Shown: positions 10,353-22,511, counted from the first letter of the stretch. The stretch is DNA of 64,000 nt from Macrobrachium rosenbergii (GCF_040412425.1 NC_089763.1:52192587-52256586), one strand, 5' to 3'. The notes: generated by a model from the sequence alone, not told the origin. A program made the numbers and translations.

Positions 10353-13300
10353 CTTATTTTTCTTAGGCTTTTCAGTCCCTTTCTTATTTCCTTTAGATTC
10401 TTCAACATCTGAACATGAGGATGTGCCAGAACTTAATTTCGCATCAAAATTTTGTTTAGGTGATATAATTTTTCCTGAATCTCCCTTTCCTTTCTTAATG
10501 TTGGCTTTACCTTTAGTCTTTGACGAAGCCTTCTTCATTGTACTGTCAGTATCATCAGAATTTGCCTTTTCTTTCTTAATGTTGGCTTTACCTTCAGTCT
10601 TTGACAAAACCTTCTTCATTTTAATGTCAATATCATCAGAATCTTTCTTTCCTTTCTTAATGTTGGTTTTACCCGTAGTCTTTGACAAAGGCTTATCCAG
10701 CTCACTGTCATCAGAATCTGTCTTCCCTTTCTTATAGTTGGTCTTGCCCTTAGTCTTTGACAAAGGCTCATCCAACTCACTGTCACTGTCATCAGAACCT
10801 TTCTTTCCTTTCTTAATGTTGGTCTTACTCTTGGTTTTTGACAGAGGCTCATCCATCTCACTGTCACTGTCATCAGAATCTTTCTTTCTTTTCTTAATGT
10901 TGATCTTACTCTTGGTTTTTGACAGAGGCTCATCCATCTCACTGTCACTGTCATCAGAATCTTTCTTTCCTTTCTTAATGTTGGTCTTACTCTTGGTTTT
11001 TGACAGAGGCTCATCCATCTCACTGTCACCAGAATCCATCTCACTGTCACTGTCATCAGAATCTTTCTTTCCTTTCTTAATGTTGATCTTACTCTTGGTT
11101 TTTGACAGAGGCTCACCCATCTCACTGTCACTGTCATCAGAATCTTTCTTTCCTTTCTTAATGTTGGTCTTACTCTTGGTTTTTGACAGAGGCTCATCCA
11201 TCTCACTGTCACTGTCATCAGAATTTTTCTTTCCTTTCTTAATGTTGATCTTACTCTTGGTTTTTGACAGAGGCTCATCCATCTCACTGTCACTGTCATC
11301 AGAATCTTTCTTTCCTTTCTTAATGTTGGTCTTACTCTTGGTTTTTGACAGAGGCTCATCCATCTCACTGTCACTGTCAGCAGAATCCATCTCACTGTCA
11401 CTGTCATCAGAATCTTTCTTTCCTTGCTTAATGTTGATCTTACTCTTGGTTTTTGACAGAGGCTCATCCATCTCACTGTCACTGTCATCAGAATCTTTCT
11501 TTCCTTTCTTAATGTTGGTCTTACTCTTGGTTTTTGACAGAGGCTCATCCATCTCACTGTCACTGTCATCAGAATATTTCTTCCCTTTCTTATTGTTGGT
11601 CTTACTCTTATTCTTTGAAGGAGGCTCATTCACCTCACTGTCACTGTCATCAGAAACTTTCTTTCCTTTCTTAATGTTGGTCTTACTCTTGGTTTTTGAC
11701 AGAGGCTCATCCATCTCACTGTCACTGTCATCAGAATCTTTCTTTCCTTTCTTAATGTTGGTCTTACTCTTGGTTTTTGACAGAGGCTCATCCATCTCAC
11801 TGTCACTGTCATCAGAATTTTTCTTTCCTTTCTTAATGTTGGTCTTACTCTTAGTTTTTGACAGAGGCTCATCCATCTCACTGTCACTGTCATCAGAATC
11901 TTTCTTTCCTTTCTTAATGTTGGTCTTACTCTTGGTTTTTGACAGAGGCTCATCCATCTCACTGTCACTGTCACCAGAATCCATCTCACTGTCACTGTCA
12001 TCAGAATTTTTCTTCCCCTTCTTAATGTTGATCTTACTCTTGGTTTTTGACAGAGGCTCATCCATCTCACTGTCACTGTCATCAGAATCTTTCTTTCCTT
12101 TCTTAATGTTGGTCTTACTCTTGGTTTTTGACAGAGGTTCATCCATCTCACTGTCACTGTCACCAGAATCTGTCTTTCCCTTCTTAATGTTGGTCTTACT
12201 CTTGGTTTTTGACAGAGGCTCATCCATCTCACTGTCACTGTCACCAGAATCTGTCTTTCCCTTCTTAATGTTGGTCTTACTCTTGGTTTTTGACAGCGGC
12301 TCATCCATCTCACTGTCACTGTCATCAGAATCTTTCTTTCCTTTCTTAATGTCGGTTTTACCCTTAGTTTTTGACAGAGGCTCATCCACCTCACTGTCAC
12401 TTTCACCAGAATCTTTCTTTCCTTTCTTAATGATGGTCTTACTCTTGGTTTTTGACAGGGCTCATCCATCTCACTGTCACTGTCATCAGAATGTTTCTTT
12501 CCTTTCTTAATGTTGGATTTAACTTTGGTCTTTGACAAAGGTTCATCCATCTCACTGTCACTGTCATCAGAATCTTTCTTTCCTTTCTTAATGCTGGTTT
12601 TACCCTTAGTTTTTGACAGAGGCTCATCCACCTCACTGTCACTGTCATCAGAATCTTTCTTTCCTTTCTTAATGTTGGTCTTACTCTTATTCTTTGAAGG
12701 AGGCTCATTCACCTCACTGTCACTGTCATCAGAAACTTTCTTTCCTTTCTTAATGTTGGTTTTACCCTTAGTCTTTGAAAAAGGCTCTTCTACCTCACTG
12801 TCATCAGAATCTTTCTTTCCTTTCTTAATATTGGATTTACCCTTAGTCTTTGACAAAGGCTCATCCATCTCACTGTCATCAGAAACTTTCTTTCCTTTCT
12901 TAATGTTGGTCTTACCCTTAGTTCTTGACAGAGGCTCATCCATCTCACTGTCACTGTCATCAGAATCTTTCTTTCCTTTCTTAATGTTGGATTTAACTTT
13001 GGTCTTTGGCAAAGGCTCATCCACCTCACTGACATCATAATCTTTATTTCCCTTCTTAATGATCATTTTACCCTTAGTTTTTGACAAAGGCTCATCCATC
13101 TCACTGTCACTGTCATCATAATCTTTCTTTTCTTTCTTAATGTTGGTCTTACCCTCAGTCTTTGAAGGAGGCTCATCCACCTCACTGTTACTGTCATCAC
13201 AATCTTTCTTTCCTTTCTTAATGTTGGCTTTCCCCTTAGTTTTTGACAGAGGCTCATTCATCTCACTGTCACTGTCATCAGAATGTTTCTTTCCTTTCTT

Positions 13301-14419
13301 AATGTTGGTCTTACCCTTAATTTTTGACAGAGACTTCTCCATCTCACTGTCACTGTCATCAGAATCTTTCTTTCCTTTCTTAATGTTGGATTTAACTTTG
13401 GTCTTTGGCAAACGCTCATCCACCTCACTGACATCGTAATCTTTATTTCCCATCTTAATGTTCATCTTACCCTTAGTTTTTGACAAAGGCTCATCCATCT
13501 CACTATCACTATCATAATCTTTCTTTCCTTTCTTAATGTTGATCTTACCCTTAGTCTTTGAAGGAGGCTCATCCACCTCACTGTCACTGTCATCAGAATC
13601 TTTTCCTTTCTTAATGTTGGTTTTACCCTTAGTCTTTGACAAAGGCTGATCCATCTCGCTATCACTACCAGCTTTATCTTTTCTCTTTGACATAGACTTG
13701 TCCACCTCACTGTCACTGCCAGAATCTTTCTTTTCTTTCAGAGTACTAGCTTTGCCCTTAGTCTTTGACAAAGGTTCATCCATCTCATTATCACTGTCAT
13801 CAGACTCTCCCTCTCCATTCTTACTACCTGCTTCACCTTTTGTCTTTGACACAGGTTTGTCCACTTCATCATCTCTATCAGAATTCTTCCTTTCTTTCTT
13901 ACTACCACCTTTACCCTTAATCTTTGACAAATGCTCATCCATCTCAATGTCATCAGAATCTTCTTTTCCTCTATTAATGTGGGCTCTACCCTTAGTCTTT
14001 GACAATGGCATTTTTACCTCACTATCATTTTCTCCTCCCAGTTCTACATCCATGTCACTTTCACATAAATCTCTCCCATTTTTCACACAACTTATATCTG
14101 GGTCAGAAGCTTCATCAAGAATACTATCTATTTCTTCCTGTGTGACTTTACCTACTTTCTTTTTTGGTGTACATACTTTGTTGAAATCTTTTTCAGAGCT
14201 TTTGTTAAATAAATTAATACTCTTATCTATTAGAACTCTCTGCTTTTTTGGGGGATTGCCTCCTTCATCCTCTTCACTTCTATGCCTTATTTTATCAGGT
14301 CCATTCACTTCTGGTTGATTAATATTCAAAGACACATTTTCCTTATCTACATTTCTGAACTCTTCACTCAGCTTTCTGGGTGAAATGGAAGCCATTTTTG
14401 ATGTTTTGTTGACAGAAAT
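10353..14419 (-). CDS. Acidic/basic repeat nuclear protein, large internal exon (one frameshift)
   Basis: I do not recognise the family. The exon starts after a TTTTCTTACAG acceptor and ends at a GTAAGT donor (10347-10352), in phase 0 at both ends. An in-frame ATG at 14395 with good context could start translation, but the frame is open upstream and an upstream exon may supply the start. Counting from that Met: S5-P-R-K is a full CDK consensus, K18-E-N is a KEN-box degron, residues 48-54 (PPKKQRV) resemble a monopartite NLS, and a later T-P-K-K-K is another CDK site. From about 13990 down, a 26-residue unit alternates an acidic CK2-like block (SDDSDSEMDE) with a basic block (KTKSKTNIKKGKK), roughly 40 times. 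One base is missing near 12458 (GACAGGGCTC where sister units have GACAGAGGCTC), which splits the frame; beyond it the original frame stays open to the donor. Nopp140-like in composition only. Later exons are not in the window. Confidence 0.75.
10615..13990 (-). repeat. 78-bp coding tandem repeat array
   Basis: Roughly 40 units of 78 bp (26 codons) with a few insertions of a short extra acidic block, for example near 11030, 11385 and 11975. Units between about 10790 and 12360 are nearly identical, while those above about 12700 are more divergent, which suggests recent expansion or homogenisation at the 3' side of the coding strand. The period is divisible by three, so long shadow frames exist on both strands. 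Confidence 0.9.
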
Positions 14420-14932
14420 CTGTAAGAAAATAAAATCTAGATGTGAATATCTGTACATAACTGGATAGGCAAAATAAAATCTATGGACATTGCTACTTGG
14501 CAAAGAAAGATAAAATTACAATGTCAAAAACATATAAATCTTAGCAAATTCTTCAACCTTCACATACACATATATGTTATGACATATACATATATGTCAG
14601 AATATTTGGCAATGATTCTTTCCACAAATATAACCATGATCAATATAATTTAGAAAGTCACAAAGAAAATTAATAAAAATAATCCATAAATTAGAATGAC
14701 TGGATTGCAACACTTATCTGCCATTTTTCCTCTATTAACAAGTTTTGAAATTCTCTTCCAGCTTACATTTTCCACACTTCCTCTACATTTCTACCCTACA
14801 AGACAAAGGTCTATTGCTTCTTACAGGGTTAAGGATTCCTTTTTCATTCCCCTTTCTTTTCTTGTTTCCACTGGGCCTGAGCTATATATGGACACTAGGC
14901 TGGCCACAGCTAGGATGTACTTATAGCTAAAA
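14420..14932. other. Intron sequence upstream of the repeat-protein exon
   Basis: AT-rich, with a TATATATGTTATGACATATA-like near-palindrome at about 14567-14595. No gene seen. Confidence 0.5.
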
Positions 14933-15045
14933 TGACATTTTTATGATAAAATATGATTTGATATATACTTACCAAGTAATTACATAGCTAACAGTTTCTA
15001 TTAACTGGCAGCTTATATTTGAAATCTGCGGTAGCAATTCTTTTG
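14933..15045 (-). mobile_element. Solo DIRS left-end fragment
   Basis: Matches the first ~110 bp of DIRS B and D: an AT-rich terminus, ACTTACCAAGTAATTACATA, then a diverged inner ITR. No ICR or coding region follows. Confidence 0.75.
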
Positions 15046-15064
15046 TTTACGTTATCAGGAAAAG

Positions 15065-15265
15065 AGGGCCGAAGTAAGATAAAATAGTTTATTTTAACAG
15101 TACCACTGCTGACTTTCAGCTCTGGAACATATTAGGCATTATTGGAGGATTTAACTGACCCCACCCACTTTCGGGAAAAGAGGGAGTAGTATTAAAGTAG
15201 TTTAACCAGACCACTCAGCTGACTTTCAGCTCTTATTGGGCTGGCCCGAAGGATTAGGATAAAAT
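15065..15265 (-). mobile_element. Inverted SINE tail fragments
   Basis: The reverse complement contains CCTTCGGGCCAGCCC and a GAGCTGAAAGTCAGCTG variant of the SINE tail block. A second partial tail lies at about 15080-15130. The variant differs from the other two copies, so a different SINE subfamily is likely. Confidence 0.55.
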
Positions 15266-15301
15266 ACCACACAGGCGCACGTTCTCATACTGTAACACAT
15301 A

Positions 15302-15486
15302 CAGTAAACCCCCCGAATTCGCGTTCTCATGATTCGCAGACTCGCACATTCACGGGTTTCTCTGTGGAACATATCTAGCCATTATTCGTGGAAAATTCGC
15401 CCATTCGCAGTATTTTTCACTGAGAAATATTCACTAATTACTGTATTTTCATATAATTTTCATGAATAAATGCACTTTTTGTGATA
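15302..15486. mobile_element. Pogo-type MITE, left half (split by DIRS A)
   Basis: Starts TA|CAGTAAACCCCCCGAATTCG and continues with the same sequence, reversed, as the intact copy at 28902-29251, stopping at CACTTTTTGTGATAAAA. The other half resumes at 22351. Both outer flanks read ACA-TA / TA-CACA, consistent with a TA target duplication. Confidence 0.85.
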
Positions 15487-15514
15487 AAAATGATTTTATG
15501 ATAAAATAAAGTTT

Positions 15515-15676
15515 TGTACATACTTACCCGGCAGATATATACTTAGCTATAGTCTCCGCGTTCCCGACAGAAATTCAAATTTCGCGGCACACGCGACAGG
15601 TAGGTCAGGATCTACCATACCCGCCGCTGGGTGGCGGGAATAGGAACCATTCCGTTTTCTAATCAGATTTTCTCTT
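15515..15676. repeat. Left ITR of DIRS A
   Basis: Inverted match to 22184-22340 over about 155 bp with few differences, from ACTTACC through GATATATACTTAGCTATAGT to AATCAGATTTTCTCT. Confidence 0.92.
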
Positions 15677-15715
15677 CCACCTGTCTCCTGAGGGGAGGCT
15701 GGGAGGGCCATTAAT

Positions 15716-15815
15716 TGTATATATCTGCCGGGTAAGTATGTACAAAACTTTATTTTATCATAAAAATATCATTTTTGTACATGCAACTTACCCATCAGAT
15801 ATATACTTAGCTGAT
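15716..15815. repeat. ICR of DIRS A
   Basis: Reads TATATCTGCCGGGTAAGTAT, AT core, ATGCAACTTACCCATCAGAT. The first half complements the left terminus and the second half the right terminus (GCATGTACAAAA side), so the pair reads as a circle junction. Confidence 0.85.
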
Positions 15816-16329
15816 TGGCACCCTTGGAGGAGGGCAAGAGACAGCTAATAACTAAAAAACGGGAAACAAGATATGTTGTAGGATATACACAAAACCATGG
15901 TTCTTACCTGATTGGGCAGAAGACTTCATGGATACTGTCTATGAGTCTGCTTGCCTCAAGAGCTTCAGCGAGGAAGTGACCTATGACTGACAGCCCTTCT
16001 GGATCGTGTCAATGGGGAAAAACCCACTTACATGACAGAGCCTCTTATGGATCGTGTCAATGGGGATTAACCCACTTACATGACAGAGCCCTCTACCTGA
16101 ATCATATCAATGGGGGCTATCCCTCTTACATGACAGAGCTAGGTAATAATAAAATACTACAAGGAGCTAATAACCAAACCTGACCACCTGACCAAGCCTA
16201 ACCTTGTTAGTGATACGAGATGAAAGAGAGGCTATCTCCAACACTCTCTTCCAACCAACCATAAAAACACAACCACGCATTAAAAGAACAACTAACTTAG
16301 TTAGACTAAAAAGGATTAGCTGCAGCTCC

Positions 16330-17354
16330 TTGACCCAGCACCGAATCCGCGGATACGTAAGCTCCTAGAGAGAAGCACTTCTCATACGTAACGCGAACAT
16401 CTCTCAAATAATGAGAAGCGAACACGTTGAGTTACATCTCCAGTAACGTAGAGTCCACAATAGACTGGAGGGACCAAGACTTGTGAAAAGCCAGAGAAGT
16501 AGCTATGGCTCTCACCTCATGAGCATTCACTCTCAGGAGCTGTAAGTGCTCATCTTGCAAGAAAGATGCGCCTCCTTGATAACATCTCTAATGAAGAAAG
16601 CCTGGGCGTTCTTAGAAATAGTTCTTGAAGGATCCTTGACTGAGCACCAAAGACTTTCAGTATTGCCCCCGAGTTGTTTCTTTCTCTCCAGATAACATTT
16701 AAGGCTTCTTACTGGACAGAGAGTGTGCTCCAACTCTTGTCCTGATATAGTGGAGAGTCCTTTGACCTCAAAACTCCTAGGCCAAGGTTTGGAAGGGTTC
16801 TCATTCTTTGCTAAGAAGAGGGGCTTAAAGGAGCAGATTGCAGAGTCCTTTTTAAAGCCGACAGAATTTTCCAAAGCCTGTAATTCGCTCAATCTTTTAG
16901 CAGATGCAAGAGCAAAAAGAAACAACGATTTCCTGGTTAGATCCCTGAAAGAGGCAGATCGAGGAGGCTCAAATTTATCGGACATTAAGAATTTTAAGAT
17001 CACGTCCAAATTCCAGCTGGGAGGTCTAGGGGACTTGTTTTTAGACGTTTCGAATGACCTTATAAGGTCGTGAAGGTCCTTATTTTCAGAGATGTTAAGA
17101 CCTCTGTGTCTAAAAACTGAGGAAAGCATGCTTCTATATCCCTTGATGGTGGAAACCACCAGATTACACTGTTCCCTTAGATAAATAAGGAAATCTGCGA
17201 TATCCATTACAGAGGTACTGGAAGAGGATACTTTCTGAGCTCTGCACCATCTCCTAAAGACTTCCCACTTCGACTGGTAGAGGCGCAAGGTAGAGGATCT
17301 TCTGGCTCTGGCGATGGCCTTCGCAGCCTTGCGCGAAAATCCCTTCGCTCTAAC
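16330..17354 (-). pseudogene. DIRS A tyrosine recombinase
   Basis: The recombinase inserts the circular cDNA into the genome. An N-terminal core-binding segment (RLYQSKWEVFRRWC) leads to a catalytic domain with the first active Arg in SAKRLSELQAL (codon near 16895), then CPVRSLKCYL, then the H-x-x-R box (AHEVRAIATSLAF) and the Tyr box (FASHYLRD). The H-x-x-R box is out of frame after a slip near 16555, and further small indels lie near 16425, so the triad is present but not on one frame. The frame also overlaps the tail of the methyltransferase-like region, which probably reflects another slip near 17370. Confidence 0.85.
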
Positions 17355-17379
17355 CAGTCCTTCGACAGTCTGAAGGCAG

Positions 17380-19006
17380 TTAGATTGAGAGCGGGGAGGT
17401 TCTTGTGATATCTGTCGAAGTGGGGCTGTTTGAGAAGATCGCTCCTGAGAGGGAGCAACCTGGGAAAGTCTATCATCCATTCCAGTACCTCTGTGAACCA
17501 GTCTTGAGATGGCCAAAAGGGAGCGATCAGGGTGAGTTTGGTGCCCTTTGAGGAAGCGAACTTTCTTATCACCTCCCCTAGAATCTTGAACGGGGGAAAG
17601 GCATACCCGTCTAGACCTTCCCAATTTAGGAGAAGGCCGTCTATTGCTACTGCTCTGGGGTCCGAGATCGGGGAGCAGTAGTTCTCCAATCTCTTGTTCC
17701 AATGTGTGGCGAAGAGGTCGATATTGGGTCTCCCCCACAGGAACCACAGCCTTTCGCAAATCTCTGGATGTAGAGACCATTCCGTGGGAAGCACCTGGTC
17801 TTTCCTGCTGAGCAGATCCGCTCTCACATTCCTTTCTCCCTGAACGAACCTGGTGAGGAGAATGATGTTCCTCTCCTCCGCCCACATCAGAAGGCTCCTT
17901 GCTGCGACGTAAAGGGAGAAGGAGTGAGTCCCTCCTTGCTTTCTGATATAAGCCAGGGCTGTGGTGTTGTCGGAATTTACAAGCACTACCGACCCCTTGA
18001 CTAGCCATTCGAAGCGGATGAGTGCTAGATGTATGGCTACTAGTTCCTTCTTGTTGATGTGCCAGGACCTCTGTTCTGCTTCCCAGGTGCCTGACACTTC
18101 TTCCGAGCCTAGTGTTGCTCCCCAACCCGACTCGATGCGTCTGAAAACAACACTAGGCGAGGGTTCGGCGGTTGAAGAGGATTCCTCGACCCAGTTTCTG
18201 GGGTCTAACCACCAACGGAGATGTTCTTTTACTTGGTCCGAAATCAGAAAAGAGTCTGACAACTCTTGGGACTTCCGATCCCAATATTCGTTCAGGAAGA
18301 ACTGCAGAGGTCTTAGGTGAAGCCTTCCCAGAGAAACGAACTGTTCCAGCGAGGAAATGGTCCCCAGCAGACTCATCCATTCCCTCGCAGAACATCTGTC
18401 TTTCTCTAGAAAGTCTGTCACCTTTTGTAGGCAGCGTTCCCTTCTTTCCAGGGATGGAAACGCTTGAAAACCCGAGAATCCATCAGAATCCCCAGGTAGA
18501 CAATTTTCTGCTGAGGAATCATCTGGGACTTCTCGAGGTTTACTAGAAGTCCTAGAGACTGTACCAGTCTTAAGGTGCGAGATAGGTCCTCCAGACAACG
18601 GTTTCTCGAATTGGCACGAATCAGCCAATCGTCGAGATACAAGGAAATCCTTACCCCTTCTAAATGTAACCAATGAGCCACATTCTTGAGAATGGTCGTG
18701 AACACTTGGGGGGCTGTGGAAAGTCCGAAGCACAGAGCCCTGAACTGGAAGGTTCTTCCGTTTACCATGAACCTTAGGAACTTCCTGGAGGAGGGATGGA
18801 TGGGTACGTGGAAGTAAGCATCCTGAAGGTCCAGGGACACCATCCAATCTCCTTGACGAAGAGACGACAGAACAGAGGACGTCGTCTCCATCAAGAACTT
18901 CTTCTTGATGACATACGCGTTCAGGGAGCTCACGTCCAACACCGGTCTCCACCCCCCCCCGAAGTTTTGGCACTAGAAAAAGCCGATTGTAAAACCCCTC
19001 AACCAT
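17380..19006 (-). pseudogene. DIRS A reverse transcriptase, RNase H, methyltransferase-like
   Basis: RT motifs lie in the frame 18942-18418: SLDLQDAYFHVPIH (motif A), FRALCFGLSTAPQVF (motif B) and YLDDW (motif C, residues 102-106). The frame shifts at a C-homopolymer at about 18951-18960 and again near 18440. RNase H follows in the 19006-17207 frame (GWGATLGSEEVSGTW, SDNTTALAYI, GERNVRADLLS); the usual leading D-A-S reads out of frame. The next segment (PNIDLFATHWNKRLENY, YAFPPFKILGEVI, LIAPFWPSQDWF) matches the region described as a putative DNA adenine methyltransferase in DIRS1-like elements. A GA-rich stretch at 19010-19090 lies upstream. Confidence 0.88.
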
Positions 19007-19230
19007 CAGGAGGAAGAGAGAGGATCAGAGTTTTGAGAGAGAGAGAGAAGAGTAAGATCAGGGTGAGAGAGAGAGTAAGGAAGTGGAATGGGGAATGAAG
19101 ATCTTGAACTGGTTCTATGGCAGCTTTTGCTAGCATTTGATCGAGTGCTTGGTTGCTAGAGGGAAGGGCTTGCCTGTCTCGAACAGGATCCTTGTATGAG
19201 CTCTGCCGGATAACTCCATTGGAGTTGTTG

Positions 19231-22013
19231 TCAAGGAGGTTTCCTGAAGTCTGTTTTCCGGGGGGAATGAGGTAACCCTTCCTCATGAAAAGAGATGGGA
19301 CCTGTGTTGTGTCGTTTTAAAATCCCGCCACATAATATTTCCGCCCCCTTTTGTGCCCAGGCTGTGACGGCAAAGTTCAGAAGTCTGGCACCCACTGGGA
19401 GTCTGGAGGACTTGTTTCTCACTTGGACTTCCTGGCTGGGAGTCCTGAAGGTCTTGTTCTTCTTTCAGGTCTGGAACGCCTCCTGATAGACCTGGATCCT
19501 CGAAAGGGGCTCCTGAAAGTGGGGGCCTTCTCCTTCTTTGCAAGGGGAGCTGCAGGTCTCATCCTTTTAGAAGATTGAGCAAAAGATCTTGAGACGCTTT
19601 CTCCGGGGGGAACGAGACACTTCTTTAACCATCTTTGATGGGAAAAGATGGCTTGACAGAGGAGCGCATACAAAAGAGGAGGACCTCTGGAGAGGAGAAA
19701 CAGATTTGGAGAGAAAAGCACTGAACACGGATCTCTTCTTAAGTAAGCCAGTACCAAAAAGTAAGTGAGGCGATCTCTTTAGGGATCAGTGTTGAGGGCC
19801 GTCCTTGACAGCCTTGTCTAAGCAAGACAAAACGCTGCCGGGTTAGGGATAGTAGTGTACAAAGGGAAGTCCTCCATGCTGAGGAAGGAGTCCTCTTCAA
19901 GACTCTTCTTTGCTAAGGCCCCTAGAGACCAGTCCATGAAGTTAAATTACTTTGAGAACATAATGGAAAAGGCCCTTGAGGAAATGATCCTGAGTGTGAA
20001 GGGGGTTCACTCCAAACCCAAGAAGCCTTGGCCGAAAGGGAAAGCGAGAGCCTTCTGGAAGAATCCACCAATGAGGAGAAGTCTGATCCAGCAGATGAGG
20101 GGAGAGCCAACCCCATCGGTTCCTTTGTCTCGTACCACATTCCTGCTCTGCCTGAAAGACTGGAGGGAGGCAAGGAGAAGACAGTCTTGCTTGCATCCTT
20201 CTTGAAGAGAGCATCCTCTCCGACTCCATTAAGTGCCTTCTTCATCGAGATAGTGCAAAAAATCGGACGCATCTTAACCAAGGAGGAGACTTAGGGTCTA
20301 GTTGACTTAGGTGCTGCTTGAAAGCATGGAGCCAGGAGAAGGAGGAGAAGCAGGCTTGAGGGAATTCTCCATACTCCTGAACAAGCAAAGCTGTTAACCT
20401 CTTGTAATCCGAAACACTAACGTCCTTGGGGGATTCGAATCCTCGATAAAACTTCCAGGCCTGCAGGAGGAGGAGAGAGACCATTTGGAAGATGAAGGGC
20501 ACTTGCCAGAAGAAGAGCGCCTAGAAGGAGAGGAGCCTTTTTGTCCACTGTAAGAGCGACATCCTCAACCATCTCGATCATAGGGAAAAGTGCCTGCCAG
20601 AAGACTAGCGCATGACAGGAGAAAGAGCCTCGAACGGTAGAGGAGCCCTTGCTAGAGGGGAGAGGGGAGCCTACCAGAAGGGAGGGAGGCTGGGAGGAGC
20701 TTCTACGAGGTCTCATCCGACGAACAAGGCTTGAGTGAAGAGCGTTTGACTGAGAGAGATCATCTCCAACAGGAGAAGACTGAAAGACGATGAGGGCACG
20801 AAGCGCCTGGGAGGAGAGGCGCTATGCCAGCCGATGAAGAGCGCCTAGGAGAGAAGTGCCTGCAAGGAGAGGAGCGCCTGGTAGGAGGGGAGCGCCTGCT
20901 ACCTGGAAGATGGGCGCTTAACTGGAGAAGAGCTTCACAGAGGAAGGAATTCTAACAGGAGAAGTTGTTTGACTGGAGAAGTCCAGGAGAAGATCGCTTG
21001 CAAACTGAAGGGCGCTTGCTGGGAGAAGGTGTTTCTTGGAGGACTTGACAGGCAGAGAGACATCCTTCCTACTTGCTGGGAGAAGAGCTCTTGGTCAAAG
21101 AGCTAGCAAGCGAGCAAAAGCTGAGCCTGGAGGCCAACCAGGATCTGCTTGGTGGACTCCTGACCAGCCAAGAAGAAGAGGAGGGAGATCTTGAGTTCTC
21201 TTCTTGACAACAGGAGAACCCTCAGGAAAGCGTTCAGGGCTGGAATCCAATGCGTCTCCTCTCAGGGCATTCCAAGTCCTCTTCAAAGGGCGCGACTCCT
21301 CAGCCGAACTCCAACCACGCTTGGGTGAAGAGGAAGCAGAAGACGAGAAACACTTCTTCAAGATCCCTTTCCTATGGCGATCTAAGGCAGCCTGGGACGC
21401 ATCAACAGGAGCTGCCGAAGGGACGCCTGACCGTTGGGAATGCTCTTCATCCCCCTTGCGGCTGTCGACATTCCTCCTCCACTGGGTCTGGGAGTTTGGA
21501 AGAGGTCTAGGCCTAGGAGCGATGCGGAGCCGGTCAGATGCCCCCTCCACTACACTGGGGACACTACACACATCACTATCACTTTTCCTTTCTTCTCCTC
21601 CAAAGCACGCATCTGCAACTGCATCTTGCGGATCGTGGCTTTCATGGCAGCCATCTCCGGCACGAATCTGCAGGTTCGATGAAGGGTGAAGGAGCTGAAA
21701 CAACAGGAGTGACAGGCGAATCTGGAAGAGTGTTAGGTTCTATTTCTACTTCTTTAGAAAGAGACCTACTCGAGCTCCTAGAAGAAGCCTTCCTAACTCT
21801 ATCCTTCTCCAGCTTGCGTACATTAGAGCTCAAAGCCTTCCATTCCAGATTAGTGAGATTCTCGCATTCAACACAAGTGTTATCAATCGAGCAATCATTC
21901 CCCCTACACCTCAAACACACAGTGTGAGGATCTACCGAAGCTTTCGGTAGTCTCACCTTACAATCAGACTTAACACACACACGAAACACTGGTGCAACAC
22001 TCTGATCAGACAT
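19231..22013 (-). pseudogene. DIRS A GAG-like ORF
   Basis: The frame opens at ATG 22013 (MSDQSVAPVFRVCVKSDCK) and carries a Cys-rich knuckle, CLRCRGNDCSIDNTCVEC, then a Ser/Arg-rich stretch, and stops at 21642. The homologous chain appears to continue in other frames through 21700-21095, 20500-20240 and 19757-19419, so several frameshifts split it. Short GAGCGCCTGG-type repeats lie at about 20800-20900. The presumed role is packaging of element RNA. The Cys pattern and the V-D-P-H-T-V-C-L block recur in DIRS F near 45.5 kb. Confidence 0.65.
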
Positions 22014-22183
22014 TCTTACAGAAAAATCCAAAGCCAAAATCAAAATCAAACCACAAAAGTGTATGCCAAGCCAAAGATCCAATACGTCACCAAAGGTCAG
22101 TCCAAAATAATCCTCAGCGAGCGAAAAACGAAAATCAAAGCAGGAGGAACCAACAACAGATGTTGCCGGAACCAGCGACAGAG

Positions 22184-22340
22184 AAAATCTGATTAGAAAA
22201 CGGGAATGGTTCCTATTCCCGCCACCCAGCAGCGGGTATGGTAGATCACCTGACCTACCTGTCGCGTGTGCCACGAAATTTGAATTTCTGTCGGGAACGT
22301 CAGAGACTATAGCTAAGTATATATCTGACAGGTAAGTTGC
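22184..22340. repeat. Right ITR of DIRS A
   Basis: Reverse complement of 15515-15676. The outer end reads GACAGGTAAGTTGCATGTAC followed by AAAA and the MITE flank. Confidence 0.92.
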
Positions 22341-22350
22341 ATGTACAAAA

Positions 22351-22511
22351 CTATTAAAATACTCAGGTATAAGCATTTTACAGGGTTTTTCTTGTTTAAA
22401 CTATCAAAATGGGCAGTTCTAAGTGTTTTTAGAGGGGTTTTAAGTATTCGCAGATTTTAGCTATTCGCAGGGGGTGTGACAGGCATCCCCCGCGAATACG
22501 GGGGTTCACTG
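22351..22511. mobile_element. Pogo-type MITE, right half (split by DIRS A)
   Basis: Continues the MITE from 15486: CTATTAAAATACTCAGGTAT, then a CCCCGCGAATACGGGGGTTC terminus ending CACTG|TA. The terminus is the inverted partner of CAGTAAACCCCCC at 15302. Confidence 0.85.

Larger units (their letters stand above)
15487..22350 (-). mobile_element. DIRS retrotransposon A, full length, degenerate
   Basis: 6.86 kb with ~155-bp inverted terminal repeats, an ICR, and minus-strand order GAG-like, reverse transcriptase, RNase H, methyltransferase-like, tyrosine recombinase. That order, together with ITRs and the absence of LTRs and of a DDE integrase, defines the DIRS order. It interrupts a MITE whose two halves rejoin as GATAAAA/CTATT, matching the intact copy, with no target duplication beyond the shared A-tract. 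Each coding segment carries frameshifts, so the copy is not autonomous now. Confidence 0.92.

Noticed and set aside
10738..12510. 590-codon leucine/serine-rich frame on the plus strand, and long arginine-rich frames on the minus strand
   Set aside because: They are shadows of the 78-bp coding array. The period is divisible by three, so any frame lacking a stop in the consensus unit stays open through the array.
17450..17790. A host DNA adenine methyltransferase gene
   Set aside because: The domain lies between RNase H and recombinase in the same minus-strand chain and recurs in D, E, F and G, so it belongs to the DIRS elements.
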